Shown here piece after piece: positions 1 through 8,565 of a stretch of 55,620 bases of DNA. Source of the DNA: Giesbergeria sp. (GTDB taxonomy: Bacteria; Pseudomonadota; Gammaproteobacteria; Burkholderiales; Burkholderiaceae_C); NCBI RefSeq assembly GCF_028686475.1, contig NZ_JAQUCA010000021.1, positions 1 to 55,620 on the forward strand, written 5' to 3'. Below the pieces are notes generated by a model that ran no database searches, was not told the origin of the DNA, and saw only the letters and a list, made by a program, of their open reading frames with translations. The translations under genes and the position numbers were made by a program. The number at the start of each line of letters is the position of its first letter. The first letter of the stretch is position 1.

Positions 1-79
1 CGCGGGCCTTCAAGGCGGCGTTGTACTCGGGCCAGTTGGTGGTTTTGTAGCGGGTCTTGGCGGGTGCGACTTCACTCAT
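1..79 (-). CDS. IS5-family transposase, N-terminal fragment (runs off window)
   Basis: The first 26 codons are visible, starting at ATG 79-77 and reading MSEVAPAKTRYKTTNWPEYN and onward. The KTTNWPEYNAAL segment is characteristic of transposases of the IS903/IS1031 groups of IS5, DDE enzymes that excise and reinsert the element. The catalytic domain is off the left edge, so integrity cannot be judged. The start lies 29 nt inside the terminal inverted repeat, as is usual for these short elements. Confidence 0.75.
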   Translation of the reverse strand, partial: MSEVAPAKTRYKTTNWPEYNAALKAR

Positions 80-125
80 GGGACGTTAGCTTACCTGCTG
101 GTCGGGGGATTTGTGCAACAAAGCC
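1..125. mobile_element. IS5-family (IS903-like) insertion sequence, partial
   Basis: This is the right-hand end of an insertion sequence whose remainder lies off the left edge. The last 18 bases, 108-125, read GATTTGTGCAACAAAGCC. Their reverse complement, GGCTTTGTTGCACAAATC, closely matches the 18-bp terminal repeats known for IS903-type elements of the IS5 family. A transposase start lies just inside on the minus strand. The element directly abuts a TnpB-related fragment beginning at 126. The other terminal repeat and the target duplication are outside the window. Confidence 0.75.
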
Positions 126-554
126 GGGGTTGAGGTGATGGAGGTCAACCCAGCTTATACGTCAGTGATTGGCGCTGTCAATTACGCGCAAACAAAAGGA
201 TTTTCGGTTCATCAGGGCGCGGCTATTGCTATCGCCCGCAGAGGTTTGGGTTTGTCTGAGCGTTCGGCGGTGGCTGTAGGCGTTGTGCCTGTAGCCAATG
301 GCGGTCATGTCACCTTTGAGCTACCTGTAAGGAATCGCGCAAAGCATGTGTGGTCGTTTTGGTCAAAAGTTCGCACAAACCTTAAAGCAGCGCATGTAGC
401 GCATTACCGGCATGGTGATCATCAAAAATCACCATCACCTTTGGCTCCAGCAATGCAGCCATTGTGTGCTTTCTGGTCTTCCACGGCGCAATCCCGTGGT
501 GCGAATCGCCAGCAAAACGGTTCGGCTGACGTACTGGGCGATGTGCCTTTCTGA
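126..554 (+). pseudogene. TnpB-related (IS605 OrfB-like) C-terminal fragment
   Basis: The frame continues from inside the adjoining insertion-sequence repeat. From 126 it reads GVEVMEVNPAYTSVIG, then SVHQGAAIAIARRGLGLSE, then PVRNRAKHVWSFWSKVR. This series resembles the C-terminal half of proteins annotated as IS200/IS605 accessory TnpB-related proteins, including the NPAYTS segment near the RuvC-like active site. Nothing upstream encodes an N-terminal half, and the boundary coincides exactly with the IS end. The simplest reading is that IS insertion or a later deletion truncated the gene. The last 40 residues (Gln/Ser/Ala-rich) do not look conserved. Confidence 0.55.
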
Positions 555-581
555 GTCCTTTTGGGGCTTAGGCATATTTGT

Positions 582-1517
582 CTATGGTTTTAGGAACGGC
601 ATGATGGCCAGCCAAGTGTTCAAGCTGACAAACGACAGCACCGTGGCCACCACCAAGGCAGCAGAACAAAAACCAGCCAATCCGTAGCGCTGCGCCAAGG
701 CCGGCAGCAGCACCGGAATCGGCATACAGGCAAACACCAGTGCGGCCACTTGCAGGCGTGGGTCAAAGCCGGGCCAAAGCCACAACATCAGCAGCACCGC
801 CAGTGGGTGCAGCAGCAGTTTGCCGGCGGCCAGCACGCCCAAATCTTGCCCGGCAGCGCGCAAAGGCTGGCCGACCAACATGCCGCCAATCATGAACAGC
901 GCTACCGGAGCAGCGGCACTGCTGAGCAGGGTCAGGGTTTTTTGCACGGGGGCCAAGACGGTCCATCCGCTGGCCGACCACGCCAGTCCAGCCAAGATAG
1001 CCAAAAACACCGGGCTTTTGAACAAAGACCGCAACGATTGCAGCAAAGACTGTTGCCAGCGCACCTCTTCGCTGGCATCGGCCAGCGCCATCGTCAGGGG
1101 GATGATGACCGCCACCTCGGTCAGTAGGCACAGCGGCAGGGCAATATCGGCCGCAGGCCCCAACAACGGCTGGGCAATCGGGTAACCGACAAACACGCTG
1201 TTGGAGGCTGCCATCGCCTGCCCATACAGCGCACTGCGGCTACGGCCATGTCGGCAATACCAACGCGCATAGGCAAAGCCGCCCAACCAAGCCAACAAAG
1301 AACCCGACACATAAACTGCCAAATAGCCGGGGTTGAGCACTTCGTCTAGCCGATACTGCGAAATGGCCCGAAAAATCAGGCATGGCAGACTGATACGCAA
1401 TAAAAACTGCCCCAGCACCCCCATTTGTTCACGGTTAAAGACACCAGCACGCACACAGGCAAAGCCCAAGGCAATGATGAGGTAAATAGGGGTGGTCAGG
1501 GACAAAATTTGCAGCAT
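582..1517 (-). CDS. AEC-family (auxin efflux carrier-like) transporter
   Basis: A 311-residue, very hydrophobic inner-membrane protein with about ten predicted helices in two halves. It has the AEC/PIN-like pattern: an N-terminal PIYLIIALGF helix, a polar GQAMAASNSVFVGYP segment in the middle of the first half (the N-S-x-F-x-G-x-P signature of this family), and a repeat of the fold ending in LPALAQRYG. Bacterial members export or import small carboxylates such as malate, malonate or lactate. The substrate cannot be read here. It stands alone, transcribed in the same direction as the mla genes but 67 nt after mlaD. ATG at 1517 is the only good start. Confidence 0.85.
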   Translation of the reverse strand: MLQILSLTTPIYLIIALGFACVRAGVFNREQMGVLGQFLLRISLPCLIFRAISQYRLDEVLNPGYLAVYVSGSLLAWLGGFAYARWYCRHGRSRSALYGQAMAASNSVFVGYPIAQPLLGPAADIALPLCLLTEVAVIIPLTMALADASEEVRWQQSLLQSLRSLFKSPVFLAILAGLAWSASGWTVLAPVQKTLTLLSSAAAPVALFMIGGMLVGQPLRAAGQDLGVLAAGKLLLHPLAVLLMLWLWPGFDPRLQVAALVFACMPIPVLLPALAQRYGLAGFCSAALVVATVLSFVSLNTWLAIMPFLKP

Positions 1518-1584
1518 GGCAGCCAGCGTAGCAGTGCCTGCCCTGTGCTGCGGGCATGGCAGTGGTGCGGGTGTTCAAGATTAT

Positions 1585-2571
1585 TTAAGGTTGGGCCAAC
1601 GGCACCACGGGGGCCACAAACCCCGGCTCGCCGGGGCCGGGCACGGCCGGGCCAGCCCCGTAAATCAGCGCTTGCGGGTTGTCATTGAGCTTGGCCGCCA
1701 CGCCACCCAACTGGCGCGCTGCGTGGGCGGCATCGTCACTGACCCCCTCGATGTGGGCCAGTGTGCCGTGGTTAAAGCGGTCAATGGCATGGTTGAGGGC
1801 TTGCGCGCCCACCGTGGCTTGCTCTAAGGCCCCGCCTGGGGCGTTGAGTTGCCCGGCAGTGTGCCCCCAAGCACGGGCCGCCCCCGTGACGGCGCTGCTG
1901 GTGCCTTGTAGCAGCTGCAAAGTCTGGCTAAAGTCTCGGGCCAAAGGGGGCAAAGCCGCCAAGGCGGGGTCTAGCCGTTGGCTCACGGTGGCATCGAGGC
2001 GCTGCCCCAAGGTGTGAATGCTGCCTGCTGCTTGGCCCAAATGGCCCAAGGCGGTGCTAATGCGCTGCTGGTTGTCATCGTTGAGCAATTGGTTGATGCG
2101 CTGCACCGCTTCGTTTACGCGCCCCAAAATGGCTTGGCCTTGGTCGGCCAGTTGGCTAAACGGCGAGTTGCGTAGCGGCAAACGTGGCAAACCGCTGGGG
2201 CCAGCCGGTAAGGTGGCTTGGGCTTCGCCCGCATCGTCGAGCAGCACATAGGCCAGCCCCGTCACGCCTTGGTAGCCCAAGATGGCAAAGGTGCTAGGGG
2301 TTAATGGGGTGGTTTCATGCACGGCGATGCGAATCAGCACATTGCCACTGATTTGGGGGTCAAAGCCAATTTTGGTCACTTTGCCCACGGCCACACCTTT
2401 GTAACGCACCGCCGCTTGCTCTTGCAGGCCGCTCACGCCCTCACGGCTAGAGAGTTCGTAGCTGTGGTAATTGCCGGTGTCGCGCGTGAGCCACATGCCC
2501 AAACCGGCCACCAAGGCCGCGACAATCAGCACAAACAGCCCGGCGGCTACGGCATGGGCTTTGTTTTCCAT
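1585..2571 (-). CDS. mlaD: MlaD/MCE-family periplasmic lipid-transport subunit
   Basis: A 328-residue protein: a short cytoplasmic start, one transmembrane anchor (AVAAGLFVLIVAALVAGLGMWL), then an MCE domain (SYELSSREGVSGLQEQAAVRYKGV.VGKV) and a long helical C-terminal part (about residues 140-320) rich in Ala, Gln and Leu. MCE proteins form a hexameric ring that passes phospholipids between inner and outer membrane. Of two adjacent ATGs at 2574 and 2571, the second sits 5 nt after an AGGAG ribosome binding site. Third gene of the mlaE-mlaF-mlaD operon. The C-terminal extension is longer than in E. coli MlaD (183 aa) and resembles the extended MlaD forms of this order. Confidence 0.85.
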   Translation of the reverse strand: MENKAHAVAAGLFVLIVAALVAGLGMWLTRDTGNYHSYELSSREGVSGLQEQAAVRYKGVAVGKVTKIGFDPQISGNVLIRIAVHETTPLTPSTFAILGYQGVTGLAYVLLDDAGEAQATLPAGPSGLPRLPLRNSPFSQLADQGQAILGRVNEAVQRINQLLNDDNQQRISTALGHLGQAAGSIHTLGQRLDATVSQRLDPALAALPPLARDFSQTLQLLQGTSSAVTGAARAWGHTAGQLNAPGGALEQATVGAQALNHAIDRFNHGTLAHIEGVSDDAAHAARQLGGVAAKLNDNPQALIYGAGPAVPGPGEPGFVAPVVPLAQP

Positions 2572-2590
2572 CATGACTCCTATGGGGCTT

Positions 2591-3385
2591 CTATGGGGCT
2601 TGCACGGGTGCCATCGCACGGCGACCGCGTTCACCCTGAAAAAATTGTTCGGTAAAAGGATGATGAAAGCGCGCCACCTCGGCAGGGGGGCCTGTCACAA
2701 TCACTTTTTTCTCGGCCAGTACCGCCACGCGGCTAGACAGGGCAAACAGGGTGTCTAAATCGTGCGTCACCATCACCATCGTGATGCCCAGCAGGGCTTG
2801 CAACTGGCGCACCAAGGCGCAAAACTCGTCCGAGCCATGCGGGTCTAGCCCAGCAGTAGGCTCATCGAGCAGCAACAAGGGCGGGTCCATGATGAGGGCG
2901 CGCGCCAGTGCCACCCGTTTAATCATGCCACCCGACAAATCGGCCGGCATTCGGGTAGCGTGTTCGGGTTTGAGGCCCACCATTTGCAGCTTGACCATCG
3001 CGGCATCGCGCACCACCGCAGCGGGCAAGGTGCCTTGCTCACGCAAGGCAAAAGCGATGTTATCCAAGACATTGAAGGCCGAAAACAGCGCCCCATGCTG
3101 GAACAACATGCCCACCCGGCTGGCTGCCCCTCTACCGCCCAACTCGTGTGCCGGGCGGCCTAGCACTGTCACGCTGCCACGGGCAGGTTGGGTTAAACCC
3201 AAAATTTGGCGCAACAACACCGTTTTGCCGGTGCCCGAGCCACCCACCAGCGCCAGCATCTCGCCGCGCTGCACGGTTAAATCCAAATCTTGGTGTACGC
3301 TGAAAGCGGCATCGCCCTTGCCAAAAATGCTCCACAGGCGGTCTATGCGTACCACCGGGGCAGCTGCTGGAGTGGCGGTCAACAT
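2591..3385 (-). CDS. mlaF: MlaF-type ABC transporter ATP-binding protein
   Basis: A 264-residue ABC ATPase that powers retrograde or anterograde phospholipid transport with MlaE and MlaD at the inner membrane. Visible motifs are Walker A GGSGTGKT, Q-loop FQHGALFS, signature LSGGM, Walker B PLLLLDEPTAGLDP and switch His in VTHD. The LSGGMIKRVALARAL form of the signature is typical of MlaF rather than of importer ATPases. The frame is open further upstream, but ATG 3385 overlaps the mlaE stop by one base (TGATG), so this start with translational coupling is the natural one. Confidence 0.92.
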   Translation of the reverse strand: MLTATPAAAPVVRIDRLWSIFGKGDAAFSVHQDLDLTVQRGEMLALVGGSGTGKTVLLRQILGLTQPARGSVTVLGRPAHELGGRGAASRVGMLFQHGALFSAFNVLDNIAFALREQGTLPAAVVRDAAMVKLQMVGLKPEHATRMPADLSGGMIKRVALARALIMDPPLLLLDEPTAGLDPHGSDEFCALVRQLQALLGITMVMVTHDLDTLFALSSRVAVLAEKKVIVTGPPAEVARFHHPFTEQFFQGERGRRAMAPVQAP

Positions 3386-4512
3386 CAGGAAAAGCCCACG
3401 GTTTTGAACAGCACCGCAAACAGGGCATCGACCATAATCACCATCGTGATGGCTGTGACCACCGAGGCCGTGGTGCCTTCGCCCAAACTTTGCGTATTGG
3501 GTTTTACGCGCAGGCCCCAATGGCAGCCAATCAGGGCAATCATGGTGCCAAACACCACCGATTTGGCCAGTGCCAGCCACAAATTGGCCACACCCACTGC
3601 GGCGGGCAGGGCTTGGTAAAAGTAACCCGGTGAGATGCCCAAGGCCAAATCAGCGGCCAACATGCCACCGGCCAGCGCGGCCAACGTGGTCCAAACGGCA
3701 ATCAAAGGCATGGCAATGGCCAAGGCCAGCGCGCGCGGCCAAACCAAACGCAAACCGTGCGGGATACCCATCACGCGCATGGCATCCAGCTCTTCCGTCA
3801 CGCGCATCACGCCAATTTGGGCGGTAATGGCCGAGCCTGAGCGCCCAGCCACCAAAATAGCTGCCAGCATCGGCCCCAGCTCCCGAATCAAAGAAATCCC
3901 CAAAATGTTGACGATAAAGGCTTCGGCCCCAAACTGGCGCAGTTGTAGGCTCATCAGGTAGGCCAGCACCACGCCAATCAAAAAACCCACCAGCGCGGTA
4001 ATGGGTAGCGCCATCGCCCCCATGCGGTACAAATGCCCCGAGACATCGCGCCACGGTGCCCGGTAGGGGTGGCGCAACAAATACAGGCTATCGAGCAGCA
4101 ATTGCCCCACCAATTGCAGCAGGTGCCGGGCGTGGTCCAAGCCATGCAGCACCAGCACCCCGAGGCGGTCGATTTGGTCCGCCAAGCGCCACGGCGGGGC
4201 GGGTGGTGGCTGGGTGCTGTATTGGGCGGCGCGCTCTAGCAAACTGCGGTGCTGCGCTTGCACTTGCAAGCGCTGTGGCCAAGTGCGGCCCCAGTGGTTC
4301 CACAGCAGCTGCGCGCCCACATGGTCTAGCCAGTCCAAGGCACGCAAATCCCAGCCTAAGCTGGCGCTGGCCGGATACTGGGCCAGCTGGCGCGATAAGG
4401 CGTGCCATTGTTGGCGCTCGCCCAGTTCTGCGGCACCCCAACGGCCAGACAATTGCAGCCAAACCCCTTCGGGGCTGTGGGTGGGTTGCAAGCAGGGCAG
4501 CGCGTCAGACAT
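3385..4512 (-). CDS. mlaE: MlaE-type ABC permease with N-terminal STAS-like domain
   Basis: The 375-residue protein has two parts. Residues 1 to about 120 resemble a degenerate STAS (MlaB-like) domain (VWLQLSGRW ... LGWDLRALDWLDHVGA). Residues 135-375 are the MlaE permease with the family core FIVNILGISLIRELGPMLAAILVAGRSGSA and the EELDAMRVMGIP coupling segment. Fusion of MlaB-like and MlaE domains is common in Burkholderiales and explains why no separate mlaB follows. ATG 4512 (MSDALP) is preferred. A TTG at 4551 would add 13 hydrophobic residues, and neither start has a clear ribosome binding site. First gene of the operon. Confidence 0.88.
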   Translation of the reverse strand: MSDALPCLQPTHSPEGVWLQLSGRWGAAELGERQQWHALSRQLAQYPASASLGWDLRALDWLDHVGAQLLWNHWGRTWPQRLQVQAQHRSLLERAAQYSTQPPPAPPWRLADQIDRLGVLVLHGLDHARHLLQLVGQLLLDSLYLLRHPYRAPWRDVSGHLYRMGAMALPITALVGFLIGVVLAYLMSLQLRQFGAEAFIVNILGISLIRELGPMLAAILVAGRSGSAITAQIGVMRVTEELDAMRVMGIPHGLRLVWPRALALAIAMPLIAVWTTLAALAGGMLAADLALGISPGYFYQALPAAVGVANLWLALAKSVVFGTMIALIGCHWGLRVKPNTQSLGEGTTASVVTAITMVIMVDALFAVLFKTVGFS

Positions 4513-4604
4513 GGATGGGCAAAAAAGGCCAAGTCGGCCCAACAGAAGCAAATGGACAGGCTAGATAGTACCGCCATTGCTGCTTCCACCTCCAGCAGCC
4601 CCCA

Positions 4605-4931
4605 TTAACGAATGCCGCCTACATACCGTGGTGCTATCGGTGCGGGTGCTGCCATGTCCGGCTCTGCGCGATGTAGCAGTGGCTGCTGGACTATGGGGGC
4701 GGCCTGTGTTTGGCGCAGGGCTTGCTCTAGGCGCTGCGCCCAATCAGCCAGCTCGGGCAGATGCTCTAGCCGGGCGCGTTCGCGGGCAAAACGGACTATT
4801 TCTTGGGCGTATTCGGCATTGCATGCCATCCACTCGGTATCGGTAACGCGGCCGGTTTTGCGCCGCAACAAGACATGCAGATGCGCGGCGATGGCCACGG
4901 TGTCGATGGTTTCGGTATCGTGCATATTCAA
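4605..4931 (-). CDS. small conserved hypothetical protein downstream of amtB
   Basis: A 108-residue acidic and charged protein (MNMHDTETIDTVAIAAHLHVLLRRKTGRVTDTEWMACN...). Two predicted helices occupy the first 75 residues: the second (YAQEIVRFARERARLEHLPELADWAQRLEQAL) is strongly amphipathic, and the rest is a Pro/Ala tail. There is no signal peptide, membrane segment or recognised domain. It begins 4 nt after the amtB stop, so it is almost certainly co-transcribed with the ammonium channel and may be co-regulated by nitrogen. I cannot assign a function. It is not GlnK, since the PII T-loop sequence is absent. Confidence 0.7.
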   Translation of the reverse strand: MNMHDTETIDTVAIAAHLHVLLRRKTGRVTDTEWMACNAEYAQEIVRFARERARLEHLPELADWAQRLEQALRQTQAAPIVQQPLLHRAEPDMAAPAPIAPRYVGGIR

Positions 4932-4935
4932 TTCC

Positions 4936-6300
4936 TTAACTGCCTAAACGCTCGCGGTGCAAAGAGATGTCCAAGCCCGTCTGTTCATCTTGCACATCCA
5001 CCCGCAAATCAACCACCACCAAGCGCGTCAACCACAACAGCAGCGCGGTAGCCACCAAGCTATACGCCATCACGGCCAACACGCTCAACGTTTGGGTGAG
5101 CAAACTGCCCTCTACACCCCCAATGGATTTATCGGCCAGCACCCCGGTGAGCAAGGCCCCGACGATGCCGCCAATGCCATGCACGCCAAACACGTCTAAA
5201 GAGTCATCGGTACGCAGTAGGCGTTTCAGCCCGGTAGCACCCCAATAACAGGCCAAACCCGCCACGCCACCAATCACCAAGGCAGCTGCCGGGGTCACAA
5301 AACCTGCCGCCGGGGTAATGGCCACCAGCCCGGCCACCAAGCCCGAACACAGGCCGAGCAAAGAGCCACGGCCACGCACCACGGCCTCGGCCAGCATCCA
5401 CGCCACGGCACCCGCTGCTGCTGCAATGTGCGTGACAGCCAAAGCCAAGCCAGCGCGCCCACCCGCCGACAACGCCGAACCCGCATTGAAGCCAAACCAG
5501 CCCACCCAGAGCAAACAAGCCCCAACCATCGTCAGGCCCAAGTTGTAAGGCTCAAAGGCTTCGCGGCCATAGCCTCGGCGCGGCCCCAAAAACCACGCAC
5601 ATACCAAACCGGCCACGCCCGCGTTGATATGCACCACCGCACCGCCCGCAAAATCCAAAGCACCCATGCGCGCCAACCAACCACCCGGCTCCCAGACCCA
5701 ATGGGCAATCGGGGCATAGACCAGCAGCGTCCAGAGCGACATAAACAACAGCAGGGCTGAAAAGCGCATCCGCTCCACCAGCGCCCCGACAATCAAGGTG
5801 GCGGTGATGATGGCAAACGCCAGCTGAAACATCGAAAACACCGATTCCGGAATGTGCGGTGCAATGTGGCTCACGGCCACTTGGCCACTGCTGATTTGGT
5901 AATCCAGACCCGCAAACCACAGGCGCGCATCCCCGCCCAACCAAGCCGAACCCGGCGTAAACGCCCACGAGTAACCCACTGCAAACCAGAGCAAACTGAC
6001 CACACTGGCAATGCCCAACACACTGGCCATCGTGTTGAGTACGTTTTTGCGCCGCACCATGCCCGCATAAAACAGCGCAATGCCCGGCAAAGCCATCAGC
6101 AGCACCAATGCGGTGGACACCAGCACCCAGACCGTATCGGCAGCGTGCAAAGTATCTTGCGCCACCAGCATCGGGCGCACGGGTGCTGGGGCGGAAGTTT
6201 GTGCGCTGGCAGCGCTGCCCCAAGCCAGTAGCGCCCCGAGTGCCCACAGCATGGTCAGTGCGCCCTTGTAGCCCTTGTATCGTTGGATTGGCATTGGCAT
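4936..6300 (-). CDS. amtB: ammonium transporter AmtB
   Basis: A 454-residue Amt/Rh-type channel that conducts ammonium/ammonia across the inner membrane. It has a signal-like first helix ending ASAQT and then eleven transmembrane helices. The first pore histidine is in GGAVVHINAG and the second in DVFGVHGIGG. The recruiting Asp lies in MGALDFAGG, and the family stretches FYAGMVRRKNVLNTM and WVGWFGFNAGSAL are present. No glnK gene is adjacent, which is unusual because glnK-amtB pairs are the rule; the partner PII protein must be encoded elsewhere. Start ATG 6300 follows AAAGAGAA. A sigma-54-like promoter and an NtrC-like site lie upstream. Confidence 0.95.
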   Translation of the reverse strand: MPMPIQRYKGYKGALTMLWALGALLAWGSAASAQTSAPAPVRPMLVAQDTLHAADTVWVLVSTALVLLMALPGIALFYAGMVRRKNVLNTMASVLGIASVVSLLWFAVGYSWAFTPGSAWLGGDARLWFAGLDYQISSGQVAVSHIAPHIPESVFSMFQLAFAIITATLIVGALVERMRFSALLLFMSLWTLLVYAPIAHWVWEPGGWLARMGALDFAGGAVVHINAGVAGLVCAWFLGPRRGYGREAFEPYNLGLTMVGACLLWVGWFGFNAGSALSAGGRAGLALAVTHIAAAAGAVAWMLAEAVVRGRGSLLGLCSGLVAGLVAITPAAGFVTPAAALVIGGVAGLACYWGATGLKRLLRTDDSLDVFGVHGIGGIVGALLTGVLADKSIGGVEGSLLTQTLSVLAVMAYSLVATALLLWLTRLVVVDLRVDVQDEQTGLDISLHRERLGS

Positions 6301-6334
6301 GGTTCTCTTTGCGTGGATGTAGTGCCTTGGCTAC

Positions 6335-6350
6335 TGCACAAGCCATGCCA
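6335..6350 (-). promoter_or_regulatory. candidate sigma-54 promoter of amtB
   Basis: On the minus strand the bases read TGGCATGGCTTGTGCA. This matches the sigma-54 consensus TGGCACG-N4-TTGCA with the invariant GG and GC doublets at exactly the right spacing. The inferred transcription start is near 6324, giving a leader of about 25 nt before the amtB ATG. Nitrogen-regulated amtB genes are classic sigma-54 targets. Confidence 0.6.
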
Positions 6351-6410
6351 GCTTGCACCAGCAGCTGTGCGCCCACCCATGCCCCAGAACGGGGGCAGGG
6401 AAACCCCCTA

Positions 6411-6427
6411 TGCACCGCAGCGGTGCA
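6411..6427. promoter_or_regulatory. candidate NtrC-binding enhancer site
   Basis: TGCACCGCAGCGGTGCA is a perfect palindrome around a 5-nt centre and equals the NtrC consensus TGCACC-N5-GGTGCA. It is centred about 95 bp upstream of the inferred amtB transcription start, in the range expected for NtrC enhancers. A poorer version, TGCACCAGCAGCTGTGC with one extra spacer base, lies at 6355-6371. The rest of the 6301-6615 gap holds no gene. Confidence 0.6.
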
Positions 6428-6615
6428 AACGGCTACATTAACGGCACTCAACGGCGCGTTACGATGCGCCAGACGAGGGGCCGAGGAGACAAACCACAAA
6501 GCCACAACCATATTTTTTAAGCATCCGCCATGAGATGCGCCCCCCTTGCAAGGCACTGATTCTTTAATGGTCAGTGTCTTTTTTTTTGCCTGCCCCTTGC
6601 CTGCCTGCTGCTGCC

Positions 6616-8559
6616 TTAGCGCTCGGGCAAACTAATATCAGCCACCGCGCGTGGCTGGCCTATCGGGGCCATCGCTTGGCCTTTACGCATAGCGGCCATG
6701 TCTTGTTCACTCGGGTACTGGCCCAGCAACCAATAATCAAACACGCGCCGCGCAATGGGGGCGGCGTGGGCACCACCAAAACCGGCGTTTTCTACAATCA
6801 CGGCCACCGCAATTTGGGGGTTGTCTGCCGGCGCAAAAGCAATGTAGAGCGCATGGTCGCGTTGGCGCTCTTGCAAACGGGCCGCGTTGTACTTGTCTTT
6901 TTGCCCAATCGTGACGGCTTGGGCGGTACCGGTTTTGCCCGCCGAAACATAGCCCGCCCCGGCAAACACGCGCGTTGAGGTGCCGCCTTGGGTCACGCCC
7001 ACCATCGCGCGGCGCACGGCCTCTACGTGGCTGGGTTTGTAACCCATAGACGCGGGCGCGGGCTGCTCAATCGGGCGGCGCTCGCGCGTGACGGCATCAA
7101 TGGTGGCCATGCCCAAATGGGGCCGGTATTGGGTACCGCCGTTGGCCAAGGTGGCCGTGGCATAGGCCAATTGCAACATGGTGAAGTTGTTGTAACCCTG
7201 ACCAATGCCCAAAGAGATGGTCTCGCCAGCGTACCATTTTTTTTGTTCGGGGCGGCGGTAGGTTTTGCGTTTCCACTCTTGGCTAGGCAACACGCCGCGC
7301 AACTCGCCGTTTAAATCAATGCCCGTGAGTTGGCCAAAGCCCAAAGGCTTCATAAAGTCGTGCATGGCATCCACGCCCATGTCATTGGCCAGTTGGTAGT
7401 AATAAACGTTGCTCGATTGCACAATGCTGCGGTACAAATCAACTGCACCCAAGCCGTGGTCGCCGTGGCTGCGGAAGGTGTGGCCGCCAAAAGTCCAAGA
7501 GCCGCCATCGTGGGTGATGCTGCCTGGGGTGCGTTTGCCGGTCTCTAGGGCCGCCAAGCCCATAAACGGCTTGTAGGTAGAACCCGGCGGGTAGGTGCCA
7601 CGCAAAGCGCGGTTGAGCAGTGGTTTGTCAATCGATTCGTTCAGTGTGGCCCAATTTTCTTGGTCAATGCCCTCGACAAACAAGTTGGGGTCAAAGGTGG
7701 GTTTGCTCACCAAGGCCAGCACTTCGCCGTTGCGCGGGTCAATCGCCACCAAAGCGCCACGGCGCTCGCCAAACAAATCCTCCACCATTTTTTGCAGCTT
7801 GATGTCCAAGGTCAGGGCAATGGTGTGGCCCGGTGTGGCCGGAAAGCTATTGAGGCGGCGCACCGCGCGCCCACCCGCCGAGGTTTCCATTTGGTCCACG
7901 CCGGTGATGCCATGCAGTTGGGCCTCAAAACTTTGCTCTATGCCCAGTTTGCCGATGTATTCGGTGCCTCGGTAATTGGCTTGGTTTTCAGAATCTTCGA
8001 TGCGTTCTTTTTCTCTTTGGTTGATACGGCCTATGTAACCAATGGCGTGGCTGGCCACATCGCCCAAGGGGTAACTGCGAAACAGCCGCGCTTTGACATC
8101 CACGCCCGGAAAGCGGTAGCGCTGCGCGACAAAACGTGCCACCTCTTCATCGCTCAGGCGCGTGCGAATGGGTAGCGAATCAAAACTGCGCGAATCTTCG
8201 CGCAGGCGCTTAAAGCGGCGCTTGTCACGCGGGTGGATTTCCAGTATCTCGGTCAGGGCTTCGATGGTTTTGTCCACATTGCCTGCCTTAGAGGGGGTGA
8301 TTTCCAGGGTGTAGGCGGCGTAATTGGTGGCCAGCACCACGCCATTGCGGTCCAAAATCAGGCCCCGGTTGGGCACCACGGGCAAAATGGCAGTGCGGTT
8401 GCTCTCGGCCTGCTCGGCCAAATCATCGTGGCGCACCACTTGCAAAAATACCAAACGGGCGACCACCAACATAAAAGCCAGTAGCACGGTCAGCCCGATT
8501 ACCAAAATGCGTGCGCGAAAGCGCGCGCTGTCCATCTCTACGTTACGCAGCTCGGTCAT
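6616..8559 (-). CDS. mrdA: penicillin-binding protein 2 (peptidoglycan transpeptidase)
   Basis: A 647-residue class B penicillin-binding protein that cross-links peptidoglycan during lateral wall growth. There is one N-terminal membrane anchor (about residues 18-38), a dimerisation/pedestal domain, and a transpeptidase domain with the three active-site motifs in order: GSTYK (nucleophile Ser), SSN and KTG. Length and the PNRGLILDRNG segment fit PBP2. It begins 6 nt after mreD and is the last gene of the mreBCD-mrdA cluster visible here. The usual next gene, rodA, is not present; amtB follows 315 nt later. Confidence 0.96.
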   Translation of the reverse strand: MTELRNVEMDSARFRARILVIGLTVLLAFMLVVARLVFLQVVRHDDLAEQAESNRTAILPVVPNRGLILDRNGVVLATNYAAYTLEITPSKAGNVDKTIEALTEILEIHPRDKRRFKRLREDSRSFDSLPIRTRLSDEEVARFVAQRYRFPGVDVKARLFRSYPLGDVASHAIGYIGRINQREKERIEDSENQANYRGTEYIGKLGIEQSFEAQLHGITGVDQMETSAGGRAVRRLNSFPATPGHTIALTLDIKLQKMVEDLFGERRGALVAIDPRNGEVLALVSKPTFDPNLFVEGIDQENWATLNESIDKPLLNRALRGTYPPGSTYKPFMGLAALETGKRTPGSITHDGGSWTFGGHTFRSHGDHGLGAVDLYRSIVQSSNVYYYQLANDMGVDAMHDFMKPLGFGQLTGIDLNGELRGVLPSQEWKRKTYRRPEQKKWYAGETISLGIGQGYNNFTMLQLAYATATLANGGTQYRPHLGMATIDAVTRERRPIEQPAPASMGYKPSHVEAVRRAMVGVTQGGTSTRVFAGAGYVSAGKTGTAQAVTIGQKDKYNAARLQERQRDHALYIAFAPADNPQIAVAVIVENAGFGGAHAAPIARRVFDYWLLGQYPSEQDMAAMRKGQAMAPIGQPRAVADISLPER

Positions 8560-8565
8560 GGGGCG

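Noticed and set aside
6549-6591. Stem CACTGA/TCAGTG with a long T-run on + as a terminator
   Set aside because: No gene is transcribed towards it on +, the loop is 11 nt, and on the minus strand the T-run is on the wrong side.
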